A stretch of DNA of 64,000 bases from Dipteronia dyeriana (Eukaryota; Streptophyta; Magnoliopsida; Sapindales; Sapindaceae), in contig CM065295.1 of NCBI GenBank assembly GCA_032871835.1, forward strand, positions 22,516,501 to 22,580,500, written 5' to 3'. A program made the translations under genes and the position numbers. Position 1 is the stretch's first letter. Each line of letters starts with the position of its first letter. Shown one piece after another: positions 46,586-58,218 of the stretch. The notes beneath the pieces were generated by a model, which ran no database searches, was not told the origin of the DNA, and saw only the letters and a list, made by a program, of their open reading frames with translations.

Positions 46586-48220
46586 TGTAAAACCCATGTC
46601 TTTCAGGCCCAAATTGAAAAAAAAAATGGATAAGCGTAAAGCAGAAAAGGCATCAGGTGAGTAAGCTTAAACGAATTGCATGGCTGACAGGCAACTGTGA
46701 GCTTGGTTAATTAGCTCACAACTTCATCTGTGTCCTTCCATAAGTATATATATATATTAGAGGATAAACGTTGTGAGAGCTAGAAAGCAGTAGAATCCAG
46801 TGGAGGAAAGAGAAGAAAGGAAAGAGAAGAAGTCAGTGAAGCTCTCTCTCGTGATTACAGTTGATTCTTCTTTGATATCCAGTTTCTAATTGGATATTGT
46901 GATTGATAGGGAAAGAAGACGAAGGGAACCTAGCATATTCAGTCTGAATTAAGCTTGACGTCTAAGTTGTGAGTGAATTAAGTTTTAGTTTTGTTTTTAA
47001 CTCAAGTTTACAGTTTTATGCTTTAATTGCTACAAATCATTTTAAGCTTTTTAATTGCTTTTTATGATTGATGGTGAGTATAAAGAGAACTGAAAGTATA
47101 TATTTTATGCTTATATTAGCATTCAGAATCGGTATATTATTTTTATGAATTATCAAGAAGAGATTATGATTTCTATAAAAGCACCATGTATGTACCCTTC
47201 CCCAGTTATGATTATGGTTGGCTTTTGGGGCCGTTCTACACATGTGTATGTCAAGAGTCGCTCTGCAAGTGTATGACCAGAGAAAGAGAAATAGAGTCGC
47301 TCTGCACTTGTATGACCAGAGAGTCGCTCTGCCCGAGCATGACCAGAGAAAGAGTAATTGAGTCGCTCTGCACGGGTATGACCAGAAGTTATTCATGACT
47401 CGGCGTTTGCGATTTTATAAAGTATCTTACTCTTGTTCAGAAAAGTGATGCATTCAGTTTATTCAATTTATTCAGTTTATTCAATTTATTCAGTTTATTA
47501 AGTATGAAAGTAGGTATATTATCTTATACTATGTATTGCTGAATGCTTATTGTAAAGTGGTTTAGAAAATTATTTTTAAAAGTTTTCATTCACTCACTGA
47601 GCGTTAGCGCTCATCCTTTCACTCTTAAATATTTATCCAGGTAGCTGCTCGGTTGTGCGGACTCAGAAGTTTTGAGATGGGCCACTCGATGACATCATGA
47701 ATCATAAAAGTCATGCATTTTAAATTTTCATGTACATGTTTAGAAATATGAAATAGGCAGTCGGGATGGTAGGCATGGTCGGGACTGTAAAGTGGTCGGG
47801 ACGGTAAGCATGGTCGGGACGTGGTCGGAATTCTACTCGGTCTGTTCGGCCTACTCGGCCTACTTGACCTATTCGGCCCACTTGACCTACTCGGCCCACA
47901 TGGCCTATTCGGTATACTCGACCTACTCGGGTTTCTTACTCAGCCTGTTCGGTTTCCCACTCGGGATGGACTGGGTACTTAGTTTTTAAAGTGGTCGGTT
48001 TTTGGTCCAATCAGTCTTTTGTTTTGACAAATTTTTGTAACGAACGAAAATATGAAAAGAAATTACAATTATGTACATTTTGCACTCTCCAATATTCTCC
48101 TTAAAAGTAAGTATTTCTTATGGAAATCTCAGTAGAAAGTCCTTTTATCATGATAGTAAGAGTTCAGCCCACAGGGTCTCCCTCGTACTCAAGAGAGAGG
48201 AGTCGGGGTGGGTCCTGTCA
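46586..48220 (+). repeat. 5' LTR of the chromovirus
   Basis: It is nearly identical to 53024-54748. It lacks about 65 bp present in LTR 2 after 53869 (CCCGAAGTATTTCGGCTTA...) and an 18-bp piece at about 54617, but has extra copies of TTATTCAGTTTATTCAA near 47460-47500. Internal sub-repeats are GAGTCGCTCTGC (47258-47390, about 36-bp spacing) and TCGGCCTACT-type units (47840-47950). Confidence 0.9.
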
Positions 48221-48321
48221 ACTTGTTATCAGAGGACGGTTTATAATTCCTTAGACCACAGAGTAATTGTTTGCATTTAGTTTCATGCATTTAAGCATAA
48301 CTTTGATTTTGTAACAACATC

Positions 48322-49509
48322 ATGCGTCGAGTTGGCCGCCTACGCACCAGACCGGTAGCTGACCTTGGAGAGAGGAGTGGTAACCAAGGTGAAAACGAGA
48401 TAGAATCACACCCTCAACCACCTATAGCCCAATCTCATGTACCGGAACCTAGGGATGAACCAATGGATAGAATTGCAGAACTGTTGACTGCGATGGTTCA
48501 ATACCAAACGCGAGTGTCTGAAAATTCAATTGAGCATGTACGAAATTTGGGAGCTACAAATTTTGATGGAACAGGAGATCCAGATAGTGCTAGTTCTTGG
48601 TTGAATGAACTAGAATGTGTATTTGAAGTTATGAGGTGCACCGATGAACAGAAGGTTTCTTTTGCTACATTTTTTCTACAGGAAACAACATATGATTGGT
48701 GGGCCTCAGTTCAACGAAGAACTCCGGAAGGAATTACTTGGGAGGATTTTAAGAAGCATTTTAATGATCATTATTATCCCCGTTTCTATCAAGATTTGAA
48801 AAGAGCTAAATTTTTCAAACTAGTACAGGGATCTATGACAGTAGAAGAGTATAAGAAGAAATTTACAGAACTTTCGAGGGGTTGCTCCGTATGTAGTCGC
48901 TAATGAAGAAAATAAGTGTAGAAAATTCGAAGATGGACTTCGATCGGAAATTAAGACAATAGTGACTACTTCTGGACATGTTGAGTTTGGTAAGTTGTTT
49001 GAAGCTGCATTGAGAGTGAAGAGAGGGCTTAGTGACTTTCTCAGTTTGAACAACAAAAGCAAAAGCGCAGTAACTGGTCAGCAGGGGGTTCTTATGGCAA
49101 AATGCCTAAGGCAATAGGCAGTTTTTCAGGTCAGACTAGTGATTATCAACAGATTCGTGGACCTGGTTCTAGCCAAGCCTCAGTCCAGCAACCAATGGGT
49201 AGTCGGCAACAGAGTGTTAGTATGGGTAGAGGTTGGCGTCCTCTATGTTCGACTTGCGGAAAACACCATGATGGTGAGTGTTACTTAGGGAGGTCAGGTT
49301 GTTATCAATGTGGACATTTAAAAAGAGATTGCCCCGAGTTAGTTCAGAGAGGCAACGAAGAAAGAAAGATGGGTTTTCAACCAATGCAAAGTGGCGCTGG
49401 TCAGATTCAAGGACAAAGGGGATCCCGAGTAGGAGGATCTACAACTACAGGGAAAACAAGTTACTGTAGCAAGGGTTGGAAGCAACCAACAGAGAGGTCA
49501 GTCTGGTAG
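48322..49509 (+). pseudogene. Chromovirus gag, frameshifted
   Basis: Gag forms the particle. 48322-48903 is open (MRRVGRLRTRPVADL, then GTGDPDSASSWLNELECVFE, then TYDWWASV, then FKKHFNDHYYPR), the classic plant gypsy retrotransposon gag. An extra base near 48883 shifts the frame, and the next part continues as NEENKCRKFEDGLRSEIK and AALRVKRG. The C-terminal part at 49102-49509 holds CSTCGKHHDGECYLG and a zinc knuckle reduced to CYQCGHLKRDC. The canonical CX2CX4HX4C spacing is lost by a short deletion. Confidence 0.9.
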
Positions 49510-49537
49510 ACCTCGTACTCAGGCAAGTATTTTTGCT

Positions 49538-52500
49538 ATGACTCAGCAAGATGCAGAGACCACTCCAGATGTCGTTACAGGTATGTTAACAATTTTTAGC
49601 CACGATGCTCATGTTCTCATTGATCCTGGATCTACTCATTCTTTTGTATCTCGATCTTTTATGGTGTATGCGGATGTAGAATTAAGACCATTATATCCTA
49701 GTATGGTAGTGGCTACACCTACTGGTGAATCTTTATTGGCTGAGAATATATATAGAAACAGTAAGGTCATAGTTGATAAGCATGGGCTACATGTTGATTT
49801 GATTCCGCTTGATATACATGATTTTGATGTTATTTTGGGAATGGATTGGTTGGCTATACACCATGATACTGTAGATTGTTTTCGAAAAGAGGTAAAATTT
49901 ACACTTCAACGGGAGTCAGATGTTATTTTCTGTGGTGAACGTCGGATTCTTCCTTCTTGTGTTATTTCTGCTATTACTGTCCGATGGTTGCTCAGGAAAC
50001 AATGTTTAGCTTATATGGCTTATGTAATTGATACTCGGGATAATGAGGTAAGATTAGAAGATATATCGGTGGTAAGAAAATTTCTAGATGTATTTCCTGA
50101 AGATCTTCATGGATTACCACCAGATAGAGACATTGAGTTTGTGATAGATTTGGTCTCAGGCACAACTCCAATTTCTATTCCACCTTATAGAATGGCTCCA
50201 ACCGAATTGAAAGAGTTGAAGATTCAATTAGAAGAATTGGTGAACAAGAATTTTATTAAACCTAGTGTGTCACCATAGAGAGCGCTAGTTCTGTTTGTTA
50301 AGAAGAAAGATGGAACGTTACGTTTATGCATCGATTACCGGTAATTAAATAAAGCAACGGTGCGTAATAAATACCCACTCCCACGTATTGATGACTTATT
50401 CGATCAACTTCAGGGAGCAAAGGTATTCTCCAAAATAGATTTGCGAACAGGTTATCACCAATTGAGGATTAGAAACTGTGATATACCAAAGACGACTTTC
50501 AGAACTCGTTATGGGCATTATGAGTTTCTAGTTATGCCATTTGGATTAACAAATGCTCCAGCAGCTTTTATGGATTTGATGAATAGGGTATTTCATCCTT
50601 ATCTAGACAAATTTGTTATCGTGTTCATTGATGACATTTTGATTTATTCTAAGGATAATGTGGAGCATACAGAGCATTTAGAGATTATTCTACAAGTCTT
50701 GAGAGAGAATCAACTTTAAGCCAAATTTAGTAAGTGTCAATTCTGGCTCATTAGAGTTACATTTTTAGGCCATGTGATTTCTGATGATGGTATTTATGTT
50801 GATCCTCAAAAGGTTGAAGTTATAGTGAATTGGGAATGACCAATCAGTGTGACAGAAATTAGAAGTTTATTGGGTTTAGCAAGTTACTATTGAAGATTTG
50901 TAGAGGGATTTTCTAAAATAGCTTCACCATTAACAAGATTGACTCAGAAGGATGTGAAGTTTGAGTGGTCAGAAGCTTGTGAAAAGAGTTTTCAAGAACT
51001 CAAGGAGAGATTGAGTTCTGCTTCAATACTTGCTCTTCCAATCGGAAGTGATGGATTTGTTGTTTACAATGATGCATCTAAACATGGTTTGGGTTGCGTT
51101 TTGATGCAACATGGGAAAGTGATAGCTTATGCATCAAGACAATTAAAGAAGCATGAACAGAATTACCCAACCCATGATCTAGAGCTTGCTGCAGTGGTGT
51201 TTGCACTAAAAATTTGGAGGCATTACTTATATGGAGTTACTTGTCAGATTTATACAGATCATAAAAGCTTACAATATCTTTTCACTAAAAAATAACTGAA
51301 TTTAAGACAAAGAAGATGGATTGAGTTGATTAAAGATTATGACTGTACGATTGAATATCATCCTGGTAAGGTAAATGTGGTGGCAGATGCACTCAGTAGA
51401 AAGTCTACAAGTTCTATGGCTCATTTAAGGATGAATTGGAAGGTAAATCATCTTCAGCTTCCATTATTAGCTGAATTAAGAATGTTGAGAGTTAAGCTAG
51501 AAGCACGAGATTGTGGAGCATTACTGGCTACCTTTCAGGTTAGACCTATTTTGATTGATCGTATACGGGAATTGCAAACTCAAGATTCTTATTTAGTTAA
51601 ATTGAAGGGAGAAGTGCAGAAAAGTGTACGAGCTGATTTTGTAGTGAGAAGTGATGGTACATTAGTTCTAGGTAACAGACTGTGTGTACCAAACATTAAA
51701 GAACTCAAGATTGAAATTTTAGAGGAAGCTCACTCTTCAGCTTATGCAATGCATCCAGGAAGTACTAAGCTGTATCGTACTTTGAAAGAGCATTACTGGT
51801 GGCAAGGTATGAAAAGTGAGATAGCAGAATTCGTCTCTAAATGTTTGATTTGTCAGCAAGTCAATGCAGAACATCAGAAACCAGCAGGACTATCACAACC
51901 ACTTCCTATTCCCGAATGGAAATGAGAACATGTTACCATGGATTTTGTGGTAGGACTCCCTCGTAGTCAGAGTGGTCACGACAGTGTATGAGTGATCGTT
52001 GATTGACTTACAAAGTCTGCACATTTTCTGCCAATCGGTATTACTTACTCTCTTGACAGATTAGCCAGAATTTATGTTGATGAAATAGTTCGTCTTCATG
52101 GCGCACAAGTATCCATAGTATCAGATAGAGATCCTCGGTTTACATCTAGATTTTGGCCCAGTTTACAAGAAGTTTTGGGAACTAGATTGCATTTTAGTAC
52201 TGCTTTTCACCCGCAGACTGATGGTCAATCGGAGCGTACTATTCAGACATTAGAGGATATGCTTCGAGCTTGTGTGATGGATTTCAAAGGTAGTTGGGAT
52301 GTACATATACCTTTGATAGAATTTACCTACAATAACAGTTATCAGGCTAGCATCGAAATGGCACCTTATGAAGCTCTGTATGGGAGACAATGCAGAACAC
52401 CTGTGTGTTGGGATGAAGTAGGCGAGAGAAAGTTGTTAGGTCCAGAACTTGTTCAAGTCACAACAGAAAAGATTAAAATAATCAGAGACAGACTAAAGGT

Positions 52501-52987
52501 TGCTCAAGATAGGCAGAAAATCTATACATATAAAAGGAGAAGGGAACTTGAATTTAAAGTAGGTGACTCTGTATTCCTACGAATTTCGCCTTGGAAATGT
52601 ATACTTCGATTTGGAAGACGTGGTAAGTTAAGTCCACGATACATTGGTCTGTATGAGATCATTGCCCGAGTAGGAGCAGTGGCATACCATTTAGCTTTAC
52701 CTTCCGAGCTTTCAAGAATTCATGATGTATTTCATGTTTCTATGCTTCGAAAATATATAGTCGACCCTACGCATGTTTTAACCAAGCAACCAGTGAAGTT
52801 AAGAGAAGATTTAACTTATGAAGAGGAACCTATTGAGATTCTAGATAGAAGGGAACACGTATTACGTACTAAGGTTATTCCTCTTGTAAAAGTGTTATAG
52901 AGAAATCATGCAGTGGAAGAGGCGACTTGGGAACATGGAGATCATATGCGGACTCAGTATCCCCATCTGTTTCAGCTAAGTAAGTAA
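49538..52987 (+). pseudogene. Chromovirus pol (protease-RT-RNase H-integrase-chromodomain), ten stops
   Basis: Domains in order are protease (HVLIDPGSTHSFVS, about 49610; ILGMDWL), RT ([20 protein letters not shown]; catalytic FIDDILIYS at 50625), RNase H ([27 protein letters not shown]), integrase zinc finger (HPGSTKLYRTLKEHYWW, CLICQQ), core (MDFVVGLP, VSDRDPRFTSRF, TDGQSERTIQTLEDM), GPY/F-like region, and a chromodomain (EPIEILDRREHVLR to WEHGDHMR). Stops lie at 50276, 50342, 50717, 50837, 50891, 51293, 51923, 51989, 52004 and 52898. Eight of the ten fit C-to-T or G-to-A changes of family-conserved Trp, Arg or Gln codons. The frame is otherwise largely kept, so the element decayed mostly by transitions. 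Confidence 0.93.
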
Positions 52988-53023
52988 ATTTCAAGGATGA
53001 AATTCTTATATGGAGGGGTGAAT

Positions 53024-54748
53024 TGTAAAACCCATGTCTTTCAGGCCCAATTGAAAGGCCCAAATTGAAAAAAAATAAAAAGTTGGATAAGCGTAAAGCA
53101 GAAAAGGCATCAGGTGAGTAAGCTTAAACGAATTGCATGGCTGACAGGCAGCTGTGAGCTTGGTTAATTAGTTCACAACTTCATCTGTGTCCTTCCATAA
53201 GTATATATATATTAGAGGATAAACGTTGTGAGAGCTAGAAAGCAGTAGAATCCAGCGGAGGAAAGAGAAGAAAGGAAAGAGAAGAAGTCTGTGAAGCTCT
53301 CTCTCGTGATTATAGTTGATTCTTCTTTGATATCCAGTTTCTAATTGGATCTTGTGATTGATAGGGAAAGAAGACGAAGGGAACCTAGCATATTCAGTCT
53401 GAATTAAGCTTGAAGTCTAAGTTGTGAGTGAATTAAGTTTCAGTTTTGTTTTTAACTCAAGTTTACAGTTTTATGCTTTAATTGCTACAAATCATTTTAA
53501 GCTTTTTATTGCTTTTTATGATTGATGGTGAGTATACAGAGAACTGAAAGTATATATTTTATACTTATATTAGCATTCAGAATCAGTATATTATTTTTAT
53601 GAATTATCAAGAAGAGATTATGATTTCTATAAAAGCACCATGTATGTACCCTTCCCCAGTTATGATTATGGTTGGCTTTTGGGGCCGCTCTACACATGTG
53701 TATGTCATGAGTCGCTCTGCAAGTGTATGACCAGAGAAAGAGAAATAGAGTCGCTCTGCACTTGTATGACCAGAGAGTCGTTCTGCCCGAGCATGACCAG
53801 AGAACGAGTAATTGAGTCGCTCTGCATGGGTATGACCAGAAGTTATTCATGACTCGGCGTTTGCCCGAAGTATTTCGGCTTACGTTTTAAGGATATCCCC
53901 GGTACGAATTTGATGCAGAATAAGATTTTATAAAGTATCTTACTCTTGTTCAGAAAAGTGATGTATTCAGTTTATTCAGTTTATTAAGTATGAAAGTAGA
54001 TATATTATCTTATACCTTGTATTGCTGAATGCTTATTGTAAAGTGGTTTAGAAAAGTATTTTTTAAAAGTTTTCATTCACTCACTGGGCGTTAGCGCTCA
54101 TCATTTCACTCTTAAATATTTATCCAGGTAGCTGCTCGGTTGTGCGGACTCAGAAGTTTTAAGGTGGGCCACTCGATGACATCATGAAGCATAAAAGTCA
54201 TGCATTTTAAATTTTCATGTACATGTTTAGAAATATGAAATAGGCATGGTCGGGACGGTAGACATGGTCTGGACGGTAGGCATGGTCGGGTCTATAAAGT
54301 GGTCGGGACGGTAGGCATGGTCGGAATTCTACTCTGTCTGTTCGTCCTACTCGGCCTACTTGACCTATTCGGCCCACTTGACCTATTCGGCCCACTTGAC
54401 CTACTCGGCCCACATGGCCTATTTGGTCTACTCGGCCTACTCGGGTTTCTTACTCGGCCTGTTCGGTTTCCCACTCGGGATGGACTGGGTACTTAGTTTT
54501 TAAAGTGGTCGATTTTTGGTCCGATCAGTCTTTTTTTTGACAAATTTTTGTAACGAACGAAAATATGAAAAGAAATTGCAATTATGTACATTTTGCACTC
54601 TCCAATATTCTCCTTATATTTTGTTTGTTTAAAAGCAAGTATTTCTTATGGAAATCTCAGTAGAAAGTCCTTTTATCATGATAGTAAAAGTTCAGTCCAC
54701 AGGGTCTCCCTCGTACTCAAGAGAGAGGAGTCGGGGTAGGTCCTGTCA
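53024..54748 (+). repeat. 3' LTR of the chromovirus
   Basis: It begins TGTAAAACCC after the purine tract and ends TCCTGTCA before the TAGTA duplication. It is the longer and more complete of the two LTRs. Sub-repeats GAGTCGCTCTGC (53710-53845) and TCGGCC...TTGACC (54340-54440) are present as in LTR 1, with different copy numbers. Confidence 0.9.
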
Positions 54749-54753
54749 TAGTA

Positions 54754-55136
54754 GGTTAGCGGGTGACCGTGAGTTAGAGTTATTTTTATTGTTTTTAAAG
54801 AATATATATATATAAATGTATTTGTAGATAAATGGGCCCCACCCACCCCATTTAGGAAATGAGGGTGGGTGGATGGTCTCCCACCATGCCCACCCTAGGG
54901 ATGGGTGTAGGGGCCCATTGGAGGGAGTCTCCCCTACCTCAGGTTCTCTATTATCTAATCCCAATATTTTCCGATTCAAAAATTTGAATTTAGAATTTAG
55001 ATTTCGAAATTCGGTCATTCTAATCTTTTAATTTATGATGTTTCAATATCCAATCGAATAAATAATCAAAATCTAAAATCTAAAATCTAAAATATTTAAT
55101 TAGTTTAATTTAATCCAAAATTAATACAAATACTTA
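54754..55136 (+). repeat. Composite repeat R, right copy, second unit (linker, TA tract, G-run block, body 1)
   Basis: The linker GGTTAGCGGGTGACCGTGAG, a short (TA)n, a GGGG/CCCC block (54835-54945) and body 1 again (54950-55136) show that the unit is tandemly duplicated on this side. It is cut at TTA (55134-55136) by the MITE. Confidence 0.65.
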
Positions 55137-55866
55137 GGGCCAGTTTGGTATTACTTTAAAAAAAATAAAATCAAATTATTTTATAATTTTAACATAAAAT
55201 GATGTTCGTTAAAACTTCTAAAAGTGATTAATTGATAATCTGATAAGTTTTTAAAGTGATTTTGAGAAGTAGTTAAAATTAGATTATTTTATTAATTTTA
55301 ATTTAAAATGATGTTTGGTAAAACTTTCAAAAGTGATTAATTGATAATCTGACAAGTTTTGACAGTAATTTTGAGAAGTATGTAGAGGGTTATTTTTTTT
55401 AAAGTGATTATAGAATAATCTATTTCAGCATTTAATGCATCTTTTAAAATATCATCAGTATCCTTATGAAATCAAATTAAAATCATTTATAGACCTTATT
55501 TCATCTTAAAATTAATATATTATATTTAATTATTGATTTGATTTATATAATCTTTTAAAAAATATTTTTATTGTTCTTCTAATTTTTTTTCCAATTTAAA
55601 TATTCTACTTAAATGTTGATTTAATATATATAATTAATGGAAAAAAATGACATAGGGTCCTAAACTCATATATATTTTAATCATTGTAACTATTCTCAGC
55701 ATAGTTGCAATAAAATTACTAAACATATATATACTGTTTTTGGGTTATACAGTAGTTTTAAAAATACAATTAACCAAACATTTTCTGATTAACTTCATAG
55801 TTGATTATTCCTTCAGCACATCAAACAGTGATTATTAAAAAAGTTACAGAAATATCAAACTGACCC
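55137..55866. mobile_element. Harbinger/Tourist-like MITE 1 (TSD TTA)
   Basis: GGGCCAGTTTGGTATT at 55137 and its near-complement AATATCAAACTGACCC ending at 55866 form the ends. TTA occurs on both sides (55134-55136 and 55867-55869). The length is 730 bp with no coding capacity. Internal direct repeats of TTAATTGATAATCTGAYAAG occur at about 55227 and 55337. Confidence 0.8.
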
Positions 55867-55871
55867 TTATA

Positions 55872-56246
55872 GTCTAGTTTGGTTTTGTTATTGAAAAGTT
55901 AAAATCAGATTATTTTAAAATTTTGACATAAAAATGATGCTTGATAAAATTTTCACAAGTAATTAATTGATAATCTGATAAGTTTTGACGGTGATTTGGA
56001 AAAGTAGGTGGAGAGTTACTTTTTGAAAGTAATTATGAAATAATATATTTCAACATTTAATGCATCTTTTAAAACATCATTATCATCCTTACAAAATCAA
56101 GTTAAAATTATTTATACATCTTATTTCATCTCAAAATTAAACATTTTATTTAAATATTTATTTGATTTATAAAATCTTTTAAAACTATTGTTATGGAATT
56201 TTTTTTCAATTTAAACATTTTAATGAAATATTGATTATATATATAT

Positions 56247-56279
<33 letters not shown>

Positions 56280-56519
56280 GATATAAAATTAATGAAACAA
56301 AATAAAATAAGATCTTACACTCGTACATATTTTAGTCATTGTGATTAATCACAACACTTTTGTAATAAAATTACAAAACATATGTATACTGTTTTTGAGT
56401 TATGTAATAGTTTTAAAAATACAATTAACCAAATATCTATTGACTAACTTCACAATCGATTATTCATTCAGCACAACTAATAGTGATTATTATAAAAGTT
56501 ACAGCAATACCAAATTGGC
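55872..56519. mobile_element. Harbinger/Tourist-like MITE 2, adjacent relative of MITE 1
   Basis: It begins TCTAGTTTGGTTTTGTTATTG and ends CAATACCAAATTGGC. The interior is clearly related to MITE 1 (TTAATTGATAATCTGATAAG; CATTTAATGCATCTTTTAAA). It has an (AT)n tract at about 56236-56280. The target duplication is not resolved. Confidence 0.65.
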
Positions 56520-56645
56520 TCATACTAATATAAATGAGGTGGTGACTTAGTGGTGGTAGATTGGTTAACAGGCGATTGTGTGTCAGTGGGTAACCACAAA
56601 TTAGAATTAAATTATTTTTTAAAAGAAAATAAAATTAATATATAC

Positions 56646-56677
<32 letters not shown>

Positions 56678-57259
56678 ATGTGTGGATGAGGGGTAAGGAG
56701 AAATGGGGTCCACCCCATCCCCATCTAGGGGTAAAATTTACCCCCCAAATAGAGTGCTCCCCACCCTAGGGGTATTCCCATCCCTAAATCTTACTAGGAA
56801 AATCATAAGTTGTTGACATTTTCTACTAAAGATTTCATAAATGAACCTTGATTAATGTTTAATACGTGTCGATAATTCACTCGAATCCACTCTAGATAAC
56901 AGAAATAGAAAATATTATAATAATTTTTATTTTTAGATTATGTCAATAAGTGTGTATATATTAAGGTTAATTATCTTTACAAATAATCAATTTAAAGATA
57001 AAATTGTACAGATTTTCAACTTATTGGTTCTAATAAGTTGAGACAATAATCGGAATCGCATACAACAAAGAATGAATTATAAAAAATAGAGACTCATCCC
57101 ATTTTAAAAGTAAAATCTTGAGTCTGCTTTTGACCCGTGGAGACTCGATGCTCAGCTTTTCCGGATAATATAGTAAACAAACGAGAGTGAATTATTTTTA
57201 TCTTTCGGCAACTTTTACATACATCTCCCAATATTAGAATTAACTAGTAATTCTTAGTA
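56520..57259 (+). repeat. Composite repeat R, right copy, distal part (linker, TA tract, G-run block, body 2)
   Basis: The linker (GTGGGTAACCACAAATTAGA), (TA/TG)n at 56640-56690, a G-run block (56690-56775) and body 2 (56781-57259) are the inverted counterpart of 31207-32850. The homology ends near TTAGAATTAACTAGTAATTC. Confidence 0.65.
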
Positions 57260-57368
57260 AATAGAGATGATATCGTGATGTCTATAATACATGTAAAATA
57301 TATGTAGTTTATGATTAAGTCGGTTTAAACATATTTGTAAAACCAGTTATTATTTTTTTCCTTCTTTA

Positions 57369-57936
57369 GACCATCTCCAACCTTAGCACCAATATCTATT
57401 TTAGAGCAAGAATCCTCTCCAACCCTGTTCTATTCTTCACGCTAGAGTAGCTCCATAAGAATTCTAGCGCTAGAAGTAGCTCAATCTGGTGAGTTTCATT
57501 ACTTTACTGGTTTGGTTAGTTTTTTTGTTTTTAGTCCCTTAAATTTTCATAATACACATATTCAACATTAAATAAAAGCTATTACGATTTTATCCCTTAT
57601 TTAAAAAACTTGTTTAATTACAGTTTTTCCCTATTACATAAAATGTATTATAATTGTATCCTTGTAATTATTAAATAGTGCTTTTGGTTAATATATATTT
57701 GTTTTAATTGAATTATTATTTATATTAATATTTATAATAAAGTAAAATGAAGTATATAATACAAAAATTACTAAATGTCATTAATAATAAGAAAAACTAA
57801 ATTACTAATTTATTAATTTATGAACTTATCCTAATATTATGTTAAATGAGGGGTGAAATGCTAATTGTTGAGAAACAATGAAAATCTTTTTAGAGTAATA
57901 TTTGGAACAAAATGATGCAATTGGTTTGAGATGGTC
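57369..57936. mobile_element. Harbinger/Tourist-like MITE upstream of isocitrate dehydrogenase (TSD TTA)
   Basis: GACCATCTCCAACC at 57369 and GGTTTGAGATGGTC ending at 57936 are near-perfect inverted ends. TTA flanks both sides (57366-57368 and 57937-57939). The length is 568 bp, AT-rich and non-coding. It ends 282 bp before the start codon of the gene, inside its likely promoter. Confidence 0.8.
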
Positions 57937-57939
57937 TTA

Positions 57940-58218
57940 GAGTTCTAAATTTCCCCGATCACATAATATAAAAACTAATTAAATCATGAGAAAAAAACCT
58001 ATCGAGGAGCAAAGACCTTCCACCAATATCCATATTGACCAATCTCTAATAATAAGTAGGCCCACTAAAAGGCCCTGATGGAGGTCCAGCCCAGATATGG
58101 TACTGCTGATACATTAAAAACTTACTACACTCTCTGCTGTTACTTACCGAACAAGAAAAACAAAATTACAAACACCGTCCGGCGTCTTTAAAAGGGACTC
58201 CTCCAGTCCTCATCTCAA
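57940..58218 (+). promoter_or_regulatory. Proximal promoter and 5' untranslated region of isocitrate dehydrogenase (inferred)
   Basis: This is non-repetitive sequence between the MITE and the start codon. TTTAAAAG at 58187-58194, about 25-30 bases before the start codon, is TATA-like, but whether it acts as such is unknown because the transcription start is not visible. Confidence 0.35.

Larger units (their letters stand above)
46586..54748 (+). mobile_element. Full-length Ty3/gypsy chromovirus (Tekay-like) with 5-bp target duplication
   Basis: The 8163-bp element is flanked by TAGTA (46581-46585 and 54749-54753). LTRs of about 1.64 and 1.73 kb start TGTAAAACCC and end TCCTGTCA. The order is LTR, decayed PBS (TTGTTATCAGAG, 48223-48236; normally TGGTATCAGAG for initiator Met tRNA), gag, protease, RT, RNase H, integrase, chromodomain, purine tract GGAGGGGTG (53012-53020), LTR. 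The C-terminal chromodomain identifies a chromovirus. Removal restores repeat R. Coding regions are broken, so it is not autonomous now. Confidence 0.95.

Noticed and set aside
47037..47398. Open frames on both strands in the LTR (CRATLWSYKCRATL-type repeats; CMTRE repeats)
   Set aside because: They are translations of the GAGTCGCTCTGC sub-repeats and recur at the same place in the other LTR; they are LTR sequence.
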